A DNA stretch of 57,955 nucleotides from Candidatus Dactylopiibacterium carminicum (GTDB lineage: Bacteria; Pseudomonadota; Gammaproteobacteria; Burkholderiales; Rhodocyclaceae). Where the stretch lies: assembly GCF_014736495.1 (NCBI RefSeq), contig NZ_MDUX01000018.1, forward strand, positions 1-57,955, in the 5' to 3' direction. The translations under genes and the position numbers were made by a program. Below the pieces are notes generated by a model. The model was not told the origin of the DNA and made no database searches. It saw only the letters and a program-made list of their open reading frames with translations. Each line of letters begins with the position of its first letter. The first letter of the stretch is position 1. This document shows positions 16,796 through 30,863 of the stretch, piece after piece.

Positions 16796-18178
16796 ATGTC
16801 TTCCCCGGCACCCGAGATCTTCAAGGCTTATGACATTCGTGGCATCGTCGGCAAATCCCTCACGGTCGAGACCGTGCAGGCCATCGGCCAGGCGCTGGGT
16901 TCCGAGGCCGTGGAGCGGGGCCTGAAGGCCATTGTGATCGGTCGTGATGGCCGTCTTTCCGGGCCGGATTTCGCCAGTGCGCTGGCCGCAGGCATCACCA
17001 GCACCGGCATCGACGTGATCGATGTCGGCTGTGTGGCGACGCCGATCACCTATTTCGCCGCCTGGCACCTCGATACGCAGTCCTGCGTGTCGATCACAGG
17101 CAGCCACAATCCGCCCGAATACAACGGTCTGAAGATGGTGCTGGGCGGACAGACGCTGTTCGGCGAGCTGATCCAGGATCTGCGCCGCCGTATCGTCGAA
17201 GGCCGTCTGGTGCAGGCTGTGGCACCCGGCAAGGTGACGCACAGCGATGTGCGCCAAGCCTATATCGAGCGCATCCTGAGCGACGTGAAGCTGGCCCGGC
17301 CGATGAAGATCGTGCTCGATTCCGGCAATGGCGTGGCCGGCAACACCGCGCCGGAGCTCTACAAGCGCCTGGGCTGCGAGCTGACCGAACTGTTTTCGGA
17401 GGTCGATGGCAACTTCCCCAATCATCACCCCGATCCTTCCAAGCCCGAAAACCTGGAAGACGTGATCCATGCGCTGAAGAATGGTGATGCCGAGATCGGC
17501 CTGGCCTTTGATGGGGATGGCGACCGCCTTGGCGTGGTCACCAAGGATGGCGAGATCATCTACCCCGACCGCCAGCTGATGCTGTTCGCCGCCGATGTGC
17601 TGTCGCGCGTGCCGGGCGGCCAGATCATCTACGACGTGAAATGCACCCGCAATCTGGCTGCCTGGGTCCGCAAGCATGGCGGTGAGCCGGTGATGTGGAA
17701 TACCGGCCACGCGCTGGTGAAGGCCAAGCTCAAGGAAACCGGCGCACCGCTGGCCGGCGAGATGAGCGGTCACATGTTCTTCAAGGAACGCTGGTATGGC
17801 TTCGATGACGGCCTCTACACCGGTGTGCGCCTGCTGGAAATCCTCTCCCGCAGTCCGGACGCCAATGCCGTGCTGAAGGCTCTGCCGGACGCCATCAGCA
17901 CGCCCGAGCTGAACATCAAGATGAAGGAAGGCGAGCCGGTGCAGTTGGTCGAGAAGCTCAAGGCCGGCGGCAAGTTCGCAGGTGAAGTCGAGCGCATCAC
18001 CATCGACGGCCTGCGTGTCGAGTTCGCCGATGGCTTCGGTCTGGCACGCTCCTCCAATACCACGCCGGTGGTGGTGCTGCGCTTCGAAGCCGATTCCGAG
18101 GCCGCCATCGCACGCATCCAGGCCGGGTTCCGCAAGGCGCTGGAGGCCGTCTGGCCGGGTATTCAGCTGCCCTTCTGA
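16796..18178 (+). CDS. Phosphomannomutase/phosphoglucomutase (AlgC/ManB type)
   Basis: The enzyme interconverts hexose 6- and 1-phosphates (mannose and/or glucose), feeding GDP-mannose, UDP-glucose and LPS synthesis. The 460-residue product has all four domains: the phosphoserine loop TGSHNPPEYNG with Ser103, the metal loop AFDGDGDRLG, the sugar loop GEMSGH (GEMSGHMFF), and the phosphate-binding loop RSSNTTPV. Start ATG at 16796 with a GGAG site. A TATAAT at 16755-16760 is a good -10 candidate, although no convincing -35 is placed before it. It could supply precursor to the glucan synthase MdoH through glucose 1-phosphate; this is inference. Substrate preference (manB versus pgm) cannot be decided here. 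Confidence 0.93.
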   Translation: MSSPAPEIFKAYDIRGIVGKSLTVETVQAIGQALGSEAVERGLKAIVIGRDGRLSGPDFASALAAGITSTGIDVIDVGCVATPITYFAAWHLDTQSCVSITGSHNPPEYNGLKMVLGGQTLFGELIQDLRRRIVEGRLVQAVAPGKVTHSDVRQAYIERILSDVKLARPMKIVLDSGNGVAGNTAPELYKRLGCELTELFSEVDGNFPNHHPDPSKPENLEDVIHALKNGDAEIGLAFDGDGDRLGVVTKDGEIIYPDRQLMLFAADVLSRVPGGQIIYDVKCTRNLAAWVRKHGGEPVMWNTGHALVKAKLKETGAPLAGEMSGHMFFKERWYGFDDGLYTGVRLLEILSRSPDANAVLKALPDAISTPELNIKMKEGEPVQLVEKLKAGGKFAGEVERITIDGLRVEFADGFGLARSSNTTPVVVLRFEADSEAAIARIQAGFRKALEAVWPGIQLPF

Positions 18179-18185
18179 GGCCACG

Positions 18186-18209
18186 GGCGGGGCTGTTTCC
18201 GGCCCCGCC
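18186..18209 (+). terminator. Strong GC hairpin after phosphomannomutase
   Basis: Arms GGCGGGGC and GGCCCCGCC around TGTTTCC, 8 bp after the stop codon. It is followed only by ATTT, so termination may be partial. Confidence 0.6.
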
Positions 18210-18335
18210 ACGATTTCCCCCGGGCTTGAGCGGCGTCAGATAGCTTGCTTGGCAGCCGGGGTTTCTCCCGGGTAGAGTGATGTTTCCGGTCCCAATCTGG
18301 ACCTGTATAAGAAATCACATTCGAGGAGGAGTCGC

Positions 18336-19610
18336 GTGAATACACTGCATCTTGGTGGTGGCCTGCTGGCTGCCGCTCTGCTCGGCGCTTGCGCCAGCGT
18401 TGGCCAGGCCCCTGAAGTCCCCGGCACGGCAACCCGTCCGCAACTCACTGCGGGGCAGGCCGCCCTGGCTACGCCGGCTGTGTATTTCGCCCAAATGGGC
18501 TCGGTCGAAGAGTTGAAGACCGATCCTTGGGATCCCGTGGAGCGAAATGGCGTAACTGATTTTCTGCGGCGGTTTTTCAGCTGGGATTGGTCAAGAAATG
18601 AAATTGGCGATGTGACGGGCTTCAAGCCCGCCTACACCGTGGCTGCCGATGGCAGCGGCACGCACAAGACACTGCAGAGCGCACTGGATGCTGCCGTTGC
18701 CAAGGGTGGCAGCGATCGCGTCTACATCCTCGTCAAGCCGGGCATCTACCGTGGCCAGACCTGCCTCAAGGGCGGTCCGCCGGTCACGCTGTATGGCCTG
18801 GATGGCGATGCGAGCAAGGTCGTGATCGTCGACAACAAATCCAACGGGACGCCCAAGCCCAAGGAACTGGTACTCAACGCCTGTGAGGGTCGTTCCGGCG
18901 CCGACAGCTACGGCACTAGCGGCAGTACCACCTTCATGGCCTACGCCGATGGTTTCCAGGCCAAGAACCTGACCTTCTCCAACGATTTCGACGAGAGCAG
19001 CGCCTCGCGCGGCCTGCAGGCCGTGGCGGTGACCACGCGTGGCGACAAGCAGATCTATGAGAACGTGCGCTTCCTCGGCAACCAGGACACGCTGCAGGTC
19101 AGCTCCTCCAACCTGAGCCTGCTGGCGCGTGCCTACTTCAGCAAGGTTTATATCGAAGGCGATACCGACTACGTGTTCGGCCGTGGCATCGCCGTGTTCG
19201 ATCAGGCGGAATTCAAGAGCCTGGCCCGTGAAGGTTCCGAAGGCGGCTATGTGTTCGCGCCCAGCCATGCGCAGATCTTCCCGGTCGGTTTCCTGGCGGT
19301 GAACAGCAAGTTCACCTCGGATGGCAAACTGCCTGCAGGTGGCAGCTATCTTGGCCGTCCCTGGGATGACAGCAGCGGCACCTACACCGCCAAGGATGGC
19401 AGCAAGCATCTGCCCAACGGTCTGGTGGTGGTGCGCGATTCCGTGATCGGCGCGCACATCAGCGTCACGGAGCCCTGGGCTCCCGGCGCGGGCACCAAGC
19501 GTCCCTACAGCTCCACCACGCCGCAGACCATCCAGTTCGGCAACCCCAAGGCCGCGACGACCTTCCCGGTGAACCGCCACTTCGAGTACCGGAACAGCAC
19601 GCTCAAATGA
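18336..19610 (+). CDS. Pectinesterase-family outer-membrane lipoprotein (PemB/YbhC-like)
   Basis: A 424-residue carbohydrate esterase family 8 protein; pectinesterases de-methylate pectin so that lyases and polygalacturonases can act. A lipoprotein signal LAAALLGAC places Cys19 as the lipidated residue, so it is likely anchored to a membrane, as in PemB of soft-rot bacteria. The right-handed beta-helix motifs are present: FLGNQDTLQV (Asp251), GDTDYVFG (Asp278) and YLGRPWDD (Arg341), so the catalytic set looks intact. Start is GTG at 18336 behind GAGGAGGA. The gene stands alone and ends with a terminator now split by an IS. The E. coli relative YbhC reportedly lacks pectinesterase activity, so the true substrate is not certain. 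Confidence 0.9.
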   Translation: MNTLHLGGGLLAAALLGACASVGQAPEVPGTATRPQLTAGQAALATPAVYFAQMGSVEELKTDPWDPVERNGVTDFLRRFFSWDWSRNEIGDVTGFKPAYTVAADGSGTHKTLQSALDAAVAKGGSDRVYILVKPGIYRGQTCLKGGPPVTLYGLDGDASKVVIVDNKSNGTPKPKELVLNACEGRSGADSYGTSGSTTFMAYADGFQAKNLTFSNDFDESSASRGLQAVAVTTRGDKQIYENVRFLGNQDTLQVSSSNLSLLARAYFSKVYIEGDTDYVFGRGIAVFDQAEFKSLAREGSEGGYVFAPSHAQIFPVGFLAVNSKFTSDGKLPAGGSYLGRPWDDSSGTYTAKDGSKHLPNGLVVVRDSVIGAHISVTEPWAPGAGTKRPYSSTTPQTIQFGNPKAATTFPVNRHFEYRNSTLK

Positions 19611-19637
19611 GCGTCAAGCAGGTTGCAGGGTGACAGG

Positions 19638-19664
19638 AAAGGGGGCTCAGGCCCCCTTTTTTTT
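19638..19664 (+). terminator. Pectinesterase terminator, T-tract hit by IS insertion
   Basis: Stem GGGGGC / GCCCCC with a 4-base loop and eight Ts at 19657-19664. The eight Ts recur directly after the IS at 20700-20707, which makes them the target-site duplication. The terminator still looks functional. Confidence 0.88.
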
Positions 19665-20699
19665 GGCGCTGTCGGAGTTAGCTGTTGCAGGTTCTAAACT
19701 GAAAGCATGAATGGGACAGCAGGAGGTCCATCATGCTTGAACAAGCTTTTTCGGAATATCTACAGCAGCTGAACTTGCTGACAGATCGACAACGCACCAG
19801 GTTGGCACGGGCCTTGTCGGGACAGGTGAAGGCGCCTTTGGGCGAGCTCGGCACCCGCCCGGCGAGCTGTCCGCGCTGTGGTGCAAGCGCCGAGCGGCTT
19901 CACCCTTGGGGGCAAAGTCACGGCTTGCCTCGCTATCGATGCCAAGGCTGCGGCAAGACATGCAACCCGCTCACCGGAACGCCTTTGGCGCATCTGCGCA
20001 GGCGCGAACAGTGGCCGCGCTATGCTCAGGAGATGATTGACGGCGTGAGCGTGCGAGCGGCGGCCAAGCAGTGTCAGATCGACAAAAACACGGCCTTTCT
20101 CTGGCGTCACCGGTTTCTGCAGCAGGTCGCCCGGCATCAGGCTACTCATGAAAACGGCATTATCGAGGCCGATGAAACCTTCTTCCTGGAGTCCTTCAAG
20201 GGACAGCGCCACCTACCCCGAACAGCTCGTCGGCGCGGTGGGGTCGGGCGAACCCGGGGCATCAGTGCGGATCAGATCGCGGTTCTGGTCGTGCGCGACC
20301 GTAGTGGAGAGACTGCCAACTTCCGTCTGACCAAGCTGGATGCACCCCATGTGATCGCCGCCTTGCACCCGCTGATCGCACCTGATGCCGTGCTCTGTAC
20401 CGACGGAGCTAGCGTCTACAAAACCTTCGCGCGCCTGACTGGCGTGGCCCATCGTGCCTTGAACGTACAGCAAGGCATTCGTGTCATCGACGGCGTATTC
20501 CACATCCAAAACGTCAATGCCTATGACAGTCGCCTGAAGACGTGGATGCGCCGCTTTAATGGCGTAGCAACCAAGTACCTCGACAACTATCTGGGCTGGC
20601 GCCGCCTCCTTGAGCGCTATCGGAACGCCATTTCCCCCGCACTTTGCCTCAACGAGGCGGCCGGGCGATGGAGACTCAACAGCTAACTCCGACAGCGCC
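19665..20699 (+). mobile_element. Complete IS1595-family insertion sequence, 1035 bp
   Basis: The ends are inverted repeats of at least 22-23 bp beginning GGCGCTGTCGGAGTTAGCTG; the right end is the exact reverse complement. The flanks are TTTTTTTT on both sides, an 8-bp direct repeat of the length expected for this family. The element carries one intact transposase gene. It separates a terminator stem from the sequence that originally followed its T-tract. Both ends and the gene look undamaged, which suggests a recent insertion. Confidence 0.95.
19733..20686 (+). CDS. IS1595-family transposase
   Basis: A 317-residue DDE-type transposase. An N-terminal zinc ribbon (CPRCGAS then [11 protein letters not shown], residues about 43-83) and a helix-turn-helix-like segment ([20 protein letters not shown]) are followed by the catalytic DDE_Tnp_IS1595 domain, with acidic residues in [11 protein letters not shown] and [10 protein letters not shown] and a later [15 protein letters not shown] segment typical of this family. 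It ends in TAA, whereas most chromosomal neighbours use TGA, and the stop lies inside the region just before the right terminal repeat. The translated frame is unbroken, so the element is probably active. Confidence 0.93.
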   Translation: MLEQAFSEYLQQLNLLTDRQRTRLARALSGQVKAPLGELGTRPASCPRCGASAERLHPWGQSHGLPRYRCQGCGKTCNPLTGTPLAHLRRREQWPRYAQEMIDGVSVRAAAKQCQIDKNTAFLWRHRFLQQVARHQATHENGIIEADETFFLESFKGQRHLPRTARRRGGVGRTRGISADQIAVLVVRDRSGETANFRLTKLDAPHVIAALHPLIAPDAVLCTDGASVYKTFARLTGVAHRALNVQQGIRVIDGVFHIQNVNAYDSRLKTWMRRFNGVATKYLDNYLGWRRLLERYRNAISPALCLNEAAGRWRLNS

Positions 20700-20790
20700 T
20701 TTTTTTTCATCGCCGGACCGCTCCAAGATGAAAAAGCGTCCCCCTGGGGGACCGGGCCATCGCATCGCGATGGAACGAGGGGCTATCTTT
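20700..20790. repeat. Dispersed repeat family 3, copy B, upstream of cysK
   Basis: The block order matches copy A at 16619-16706: T-tract, GCCGGACCGCTCCAAG, A-tract, the perfect palindrome GTCCCCCTGGGGGAC, CATCGCATCGCGATGG, GAGGGGCTATC. Before the IS arrived this element directly followed the pectinesterase terminator hairpin. Confidence 0.65.
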
Positions 20791-20862
20791 CATTTGCCTG
20801 TGGATTTCTTGTTCCAGAGACTCGTGTCTAAAATCGGCCCATATTCCCAAAAGGAGGTTTCC

Positions 20863-21795
20863 ATGCGTATCGCCAACAACGTCATCGATCTGATCGGCAA
20901 TACTCCGCTGGTCCGCATCAATCGTCTCGCTGCAGGCATCACCGGCACCGTGCTGGCCAAGCTGGAGTATTTCAATCCCGGCCACAGCGTAAAGGACCGC
21001 ATTGCCGCCGCGATGATTGAGGCTGCCGAGGCCGACGGCCTGATCGGGCCGGACAGCATCATCCTCGAACCCACCTCCGGCAACACCGGTATCGGCCTTG
21101 CGATGGTCTGTGCCGCCAAGGGTTACAAGTGCGCCTTCGTGATGCCCGAGACGATGAGCCGCGAGCGCCGTCTGCTGCTCAAGGCCTACGGTGCCGAGTT
21201 GATCCTGACGCCGGGGCCGGAGGGCATGCCGGGGGCGATCCGCAAGGCGCAGGAACTGGCCGCCGCCGATTCGCGCTATTTCATTCTTCAGCAGTTCGAT
21301 AACCCCGCCAACCCTGCCGTGCATCGCCGCACCACGGCCGAGGAAATCTGGCGCGACACCGAGGGCAAGGTGGATCTCTTCGTGGCGGGCGTGGGTACCG
21401 GCGGTACGGTGACCGGTGTGGGTGAGACGCTCAAAACCCTCAAGCCCGGTGTGAAGGTCTATGCCGTGGAGCCCGAAGCCAGCCCGGTGCTGTCTGGTGG
21501 CCAGCGCGGCCCGCACCCCATCCAGGGCATCGGCGCTGGCTTCGTGCCGGGCGTACTCAACACCACCATCTACGACGAGGTGCTGCGCGTGGCGAATGCC
21601 GACGCCTTCGAATACGCCCGCCGGGCGGCAGCCGAGGAAGGCCTGCTGATCGGCATTTCTTCGGGGGCTGCACTGTATGCCGGTCTGCAGGTGGCGCGTC
21701 GCCCGGAGAACGCGGGCAAGACCACCGTGATCATCATTCCGAGTTACGGCGAGCGTTATCTCTCCACGCCGCTGTACGAGAATCTGGCTGTCTGA
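20863..21795 (+). CDS. cysK: Cysteine synthase A (O-acetylserine sulfhydrylase)
   Basis: A PLP enzyme that makes cysteine from O-acetylserine and sulfide. The 310-residue product carries the Schiff-base lysine in [10 protein letters not shown] (Lys44), the substrate loop [11 protein letters not shown] and the PLP-phosphate glycine loop [12 protein letters not shown]-terminal [14 protein letters not shown] is typical of CysK rather than CysM. The ATG at 20863 follows a strong AAGGAGG; the frame extends upstream to 20644, but that part overlaps repeat B and the IS and is rejected. TAAAAT at 20829-20834 could be its -10 box. No cysteine-regulon operator was recognised. Confidence 0.96.
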   Translation: MRIANNVIDLIGNTPLVRINRLAAGITGTVLAKLEYFNPGHSVKDRIAAAMIEAAEADGLIGPDSIILEPTSGNTGIGLAMVCAAKGYKCAFVMPETMSRERRLLLKAYGAELILTPGPEGMPGAIRKAQELAAADSRYFILQQFDNPANPAVHRRTTAEEIWRDTEGKVDLFVAGVGTGGTVTGVGETLKTLKPGVKVYAVEPEASPVLSGGQRGPHPIQGIGAGFVPGVLNTTIYDEVLRVANADAFEYARRAAAEEGLLIGISSGAALYAGLQVARRPENAGKTTVIIIPSYGERYLSTPLYENLAV

Positions 21796-21824
21796 GGCGG
21801 GGAGTCGGGATCGAACCGGCCCGT

Positions 21825-21860
21825 GTTTTGCTGTTGGGCCGCCCCAAGGTGACGGTTTTC
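21825..21860. repeat. Partial family 3 repeat between cysK and earP
   Basis: TTTTGCTGTTGGGCCGCCCC followed by AAGGTGACGGTTTTC matches the first block of copies A and B (TTTTTGTCGCTGGGCCGTCC). The palindromic second block is absent. It lies in the 75-bp gap between the two genes. Confidence 0.45.
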
Positions 21861-21870
21861 TTCCATCGTG

Positions 21871-23007
21871 ATGCTGCAAAGCTGCGACATCTTCTGCAGG
21901 GTCATCGACAATTACGGTGACATCGGCGTGAGCTGGCGCCTGGCGCGCCAGCTCGTGCGCGAGCATGGGCTGGCCGTGCGCCTGTGGGTGGATCAACCCG
22001 CCGTCTTCCATCTGCTTGCGCCTGCGCTGGCTCCGGAGCGGCGCTGCCAGGTGCTGGATGGCGTAGAGATCCGTCGCTGGGATGCCGCCGCCGCGCAGGC
22101 CGTGCCGGCGGATCTGGTGATCGAGGCTTTCGGTGCCGAGCCGCCGCCGGAATATCTCGCGGCGATGGCCGGCAGACAGCAGCGTCCGCTGTGGGTGGAC
22201 GTCGAGTACCTGAGTGCCGAGGACTGGGTGGAGGGCTGCCATGCCATGCCTTCGCCGCATCCGCGTCTGCCATTGGTCCGCCATTTCTTCTATCCCGGCT
22301 TCACCGACAGGACGGGCGGCCTGCTGCGCGAGGCCGGGCTGTGCGAGGCGCTGGACGAGGTACGCGTGCAGCCGGCAGTTTTCTGGCGGACATTGGGCCT
22401 GATGCCACCTGCCGGGGCGTTGGCGGTTTCGCTGTTCAGCTACGAGAACGAAGGGCTGGGCAGCCTGCTTACGGCCTGGGCCACGGGGGCGCTGCCGGTG
22501 TTCTGCGCCGTGACTGCCGGGCGCCATCTGCCCGGTGTGCGGGCCTGGCTGGCCACACAGGCGGTGGAAGAGGGCGGCCGGGTCGGCAACCTCACGCTGG
22601 CGTTTCTGCCGTTCCTGCCTCAGGCCGACTACGACTGTCTGCTGGCTGCCTGCGATCTCAACATCGTGCGCGGCGAGGATTCCTTCGTGCGTGCGCAGTG
22701 GGCAGGCCGGCCTTTGGTCTGGCACATCTACCGCCACGAAGAGGGGGCCCATCTGCTCAAGCTGGAAGCCTTTCTCGACCGCTACATGGCGGGGCTGGAT
22801 GATGGCACCGGCGCTGCGTTGAGGGCCTTCTGGCAGGCCTGGGAGGCGGAGGCCGATCTGGCCGGCGCCTGGCAGCGGCTGCAGGCAGCCCTGCCTGCGT
22901 TGCAGCACCACGCGGCGCATTGGCGCGCAGTCCTGGCGGAAAAACCGGACCTCGCCTCCAACTTGCTGATTTTCAGCAAAAACTTGCTAGAATGCCCGGC
23001 TTTGTAA
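21871..23007 (+). CDS. earP: EF-P arginine rhamnosyltransferase
   Basis: EarP moves rhamnose from dTDP-rhamnose to Arg32 of elongation factor P. The 378-residue GT-B-fold product begins with the family signature [20 protein letters not shown], in which Asp13 and Asp17 are the conserved catalytic and structural acids. Downstream are [12 protein letters not shown] and the nucleotide-sugar site [23 protein letters not shown] at 21871 is preferred, with GTG at 21868 in frame one codon earlier. It sits 46 bp upstream of efp, the standard arrangement. dTDP-rhamnose synthesis genes are not in the window. Confidence 0.97.
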   Translation: MLQSCDIFCRVIDNYGDIGVSWRLARQLVREHGLAVRLWVDQPAVFHLLAPALAPERRCQVLDGVEIRRWDAAAAQAVPADLVIEAFGAEPPPEYLAAMAGRQQRPLWVDVEYLSAEDWVEGCHAMPSPHPRLPLVRHFFYPGFTDRTGGLLREAGLCEALDEVRVQPAVFWRTLGLMPPAGALAVSLFSYENEGLGSLLTAWATGALPVFCAVTAGRHLPGVRAWLATQAVEEGGRVGNLTLAFLPFLPQADYDCLLAACDLNIVRGEDSFVRAQWAGRPLVWHIYRHEEGAHLLKLEAFLDRYMAGLDDGTGAALRAFWQAWEAEADLAGAWQRLQAALPALQHHAAHWRAVLAEKPDLASNLLIFSKNLLECPAL

Positions 23008-23053
23008 ATCTCGTCAGGCGCACATCGTTTGGGCGCCACATCCAGGTGTCCTC

Positions 23054-23611
23054 ATGAAAACAGCTCAAGAACTCCGCTCCGGTAACGTCGTGATGGTCGG
23101 CGCCGACGCCCTCGTCGTGCAGAAAGCCGAATACTCCAAGGGTGGCCGCAACGCCGCTCAGGTGAAGATGAAATTCAAGAACCTGCTCACCGGCGCCGGT
23201 TCCGAATTCGTGTACAAGGCAGATGACAAGTTCGAAGTCGTCCAGCTTGAGCGCAAGGAAGTGAGCTACTCCTACTTTGCCGATCCGATGTACGTGTTCA
23301 TGGACGAGGAGTACAACCAGTACGAGATCGAAGCCGAGAACATGACCGACGCACTGAAGTACCTGGAAGACGGGCTGAAGTGCGAAGTGGTGTTCTACAA
23401 CGAAAAGGCCATCTCCGTCGAACTGCCGACCTCCGTGGTGCGCGTGGTCGAGTACACCGAGCCTGCCGTCAAGGGTGACACCTCCGGCAAGGTCATGAAG
23501 CCCGCCCGCCTGGTGACGGGTTTTGAACTGCCGGTGCCGGCTTTCGTCGAAATCGGTGACAAGATCGAAATCGACACCCGCACCGACGAGTACCGCAACC
23601 GCGTCAAATAA
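23054..23611 (+). CDS. efp: Elongation factor P
   Basis: EF-P relieves ribosome stalling at polyproline stretches. The 185-residue product has the three-domain layout: a KOW-like N-terminal domain starting [16 protein letters not shown], two OB folds, and the C-terminal ending [14 protein letters not shown]. The tip of the first loop reads [10 protein letters not shown] with Arg32 at the modified position, as in the rhamnosylated EF-P subfamily and unlike the lysine-bearing EpmA type. This agrees with the earP gene just upstream. A terminator follows. Confidence 0.98.
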   Translation: MKTAQELRSGNVVMVGADALVVQKAEYSKGGRNAAQVKMKFKNLLTGAGSEFVYKADDKFEVVQLERKEVSYSYFADPMYVFMDEEYNQYEIEAENMTDALKYLEDGLKCEVVFYNEKAISVELPTSVVRVVEYTEPAVKGDTSGKVMKPARLVTGFELPVPAFVEIGDKIEIDTRTDEYRNRVK

Positions 23612-23635
23612 ACACAGCCTGCAACTGCAGAACCA

Positions 23636-23663
23636 AGGGGCTGGCAACAGCCCCTTTTCTTTT
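23636..23663 (+). terminator. Rho-independent terminator of efp
   Basis: AGGGGCTG / CAGCCCCT stem with GCAA loop followed by TTTCTTTT. The GNRA tetraloop and T-tract make it a strong terminator. Confidence 0.92.
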
Positions 23664-23688
23664 GTGCGTCACTTTCGGGAGACCCGCC

Positions 23689-24102
23689 ATGCTGCCTCAG
23701 ATCACGCTGACTACCTTCGACTACGAACGACTGCATGCCTTGCTCGATTCGCCGGCCGCGCGCGGTGTCGCGGTGGCCGATGTCCTGGCGGAGGAACTCG
23801 ATCGCGCCGAGTTGCTCGAACCCTCCGAGCTCCCCGCAGACGTGGTGAGCATGAATTCCAGGCTGCGTTTCGTCTTCGATCCTGAGCCCGAGGTGTATGA
23901 ATACACGCTGTCGTGGCCGCGGGATGCCGGACTCGACGATGGCCCCCGCCTGTCGGTATTCACGCCCATCGGTGCGGCCTTGCTGGGCCTGCGTGTGGGT
24001 GACACCATCGACTGGACCGTGCCCAGCGGCAAATCCGTGCGTCTGCGCGTGACGGAGCTACTATGGCAGCCTGAAAGCAACGGTGAAGACTTGGGCCGCT
24101 GA
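23689..24102 (+). CDS. rnk: Nucleoside diphosphate kinase regulator (Rnk, GreA/GreB-like)
   Basis: Rnk-type proteins bind RNA polymerase near the secondary channel and resemble the C-terminal domain of GreA. The product is 137 residues, like the 136 of E. coli Rnk. An N-terminal short coiled region is followed by the GreA/B FKBP-like domain: VVSMNSRLRFVF, LSVFTPIGAALLGLRVGDTI, and DWTVPSGKSVRLRV. The domain has the short N-terminal helix pair instead of the long Gre coiled coil, which separates it from true GreA/GreB. The ATG at 23689 follows a GGGAGA site. It may be transcribed with the small lipoprotein downstream. Confidence 0.93.
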   Translation: MLPQITLTTFDYERLHALLDSPAARGVAVADVLAEELDRAELLEPSELPADVVSMNSRLRFVFDPEPEVYEYTLSWPRDAGLDDGPRLSVFTPIGAALLGLRVGDTIDWTVPSGKSVRLRVTELLWQPESNGEDLGR

Positions 24103-24123
24103 ACCGTGGCAATGGAGAGTGAA

Positions 24124-24396
24124 ATGAACCGCATACCATCGATCCTGATCTGTCTTTTGCTGGCTGCCTGCTCCGTGCAGGAAACCAAGGATGGCGCCAA
24201 GTCCGCCGCGCACGACGTTGCCACTGGCGCCAAGGCGGTGGCTGGCGGTGCCGTGGAGCTCGGCAAGGGTGTCAAGGATACGGCCGTCGAGGTCTACCAC
24301 GGCGCGGGCGAAGTGGGGCGCGAGATCGGACGCGAAGCTGCGGAGGTCGGTCGCGCCACCGGCAAGAAGGCCAGGGAAACCTTCGGCGGCGAGTAA
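24124..24396 (+). CDS. Small lipoprotein, unknown function
   Basis: A 90-residue predicted lipoprotein. The signal MNRIPSILICLLLAAC gives Cys16 as the lipidated residue. The rest is rich in Ala, Gly, Lys and Glu with heptad-like repeats (AAHDVATGAKAVAGGAVELG onward), likely an amphipathic helix like that of small outer-membrane lipoproteins. Start chosen by the GGAGAGTGAA site. I do not recognise a named family. Confidence 0.75.
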   Translation: MNRIPSILICLLLAACSVQETKDGAKSAAHDVATGAKAVAGGAVELGKGVKDTAVEVYHGAGEVGREIGREAAEVGRATGKKARETFGGE

Positions 24397-24495
24397 CGCC
24401 GGCTTTCCGGGGCGGCGCTACAATTCCGGGTCTGTTCCCGATCATCCGTCGTTCTGGCGGCTGATTTTCCCCAGCTCCCTCCGCGCCCCGGCATC

Positions 24496-30168
<5,673 letters not shown>

Positions 30169-30183
30169 AGGGGGCCCTTCGGC

Positions 30184-30306
30184 CTGGTGACCAGGATCGG
30201 CGGCGAAATCCGCCCGCACTTCGAACCTTCAGTGCGAACGGATTTCGATGAGCATGTGTGCATCCTTCCAACCCCGTTCGTGCTGAGGTATCGAAGCATG
30301 AACGGG
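30184..30306 (-). repeat. Dispersed repeat family 2, copy 1
   Basis: Read on the minus strand it runs CCCGTTCATGCTTCGATACC ... CAGCACGAACGG ... CGAAATCCGTTCGCACTGA ... GAAGTGCGGGCGGATTTCG ... CCTGGTCACCAGG. The plus-strand element at 40151-40268 has the same blocks in the same order. GTTCGTGCT and AGCATGAAC form a hairpin, and CGAAATCCG and CGGATTTCG a longer one. It lies between uvrA and the DUF4870 gene. Confidence 0.75.
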
Positions 30307-30340
30307 CGCCGGCTGCTGCCAGTCTCCGGTCGCAACGTTC

Positions 30341-30703
30341 TTACTTGATCAGCCGCAGTGCGAAAGGCACGCGGAAGGGCTTGCCGCTGGAGGCGGCCAT
30401 TGCACCCAGGATGCAGAACACCAGGTGTGCGATGCCCACGACGAGCAGCACCAGCACGCCGATGAGGATGAAGGTGAGGATCACACCGCCGACATAGCCG
30501 ATCAGCGCGGTGATGTTCCAGTTCAGGCATTCCTTGGCCTGATCCTGCAGGTAGGGGTCGTCCTTCTTGACCAGATACAGGATCAGCGAGGGAATGAAGC
30601 CGAACAGGATGGAGCCGAGCCATATCAGCAGCGCGATGTTGCGGGCGTCCTGCGAGGGGGCGGATGGTGCACCCGCGTCGATGATGTCGTTGTCCTGCGC
30701 CAT
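30341..30703 (-). CDS. DUF4870 family membrane protein
   Basis: A 120-residue protein with a polar N-terminus (about 20 residues) and three or four hydrophobic helices: NIALLIWLGSILFGFIPSLI, YVGGVILTFILIGVLVLLVV and IAHLVFCILGAMAA. The motif DPYLQDQAKECLNWNIT after the first helical pair is the DUF4870/Tic20-like signature. The function is unknown. Its start is set by an AGAAAGGAA site; an upstream extension is rejected. It is convergent with uvrA and divergent from rng, so it is a single-gene unit. Confidence 0.85.
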   Translation of the reverse strand: MAQDNDIIDAGAPSAPSQDARNIALLIWLGSILFGFIPSLILYLVKKDDPYLQDQAKECLNWNITALIGYVGGVILTFILIGVLVLLVVGIAHLVFCILGAMAASSGKPFRVPFALRLIK

Positions 30704-30863
30704 GGCATTTCCTTTCTGATCTAGAGCTTTCCGATGTGACTGTGGATGTACCCGAAAGTGTGCCCGGCCGCGATTCTCCTTGCCACCCTTTTGCCTCGTC
30801 AATCCCGCCGGGCGGGCAGCGAGTCAGTAGAATGCCGGGTAATACAGAATTCCGGGGAGCCCC

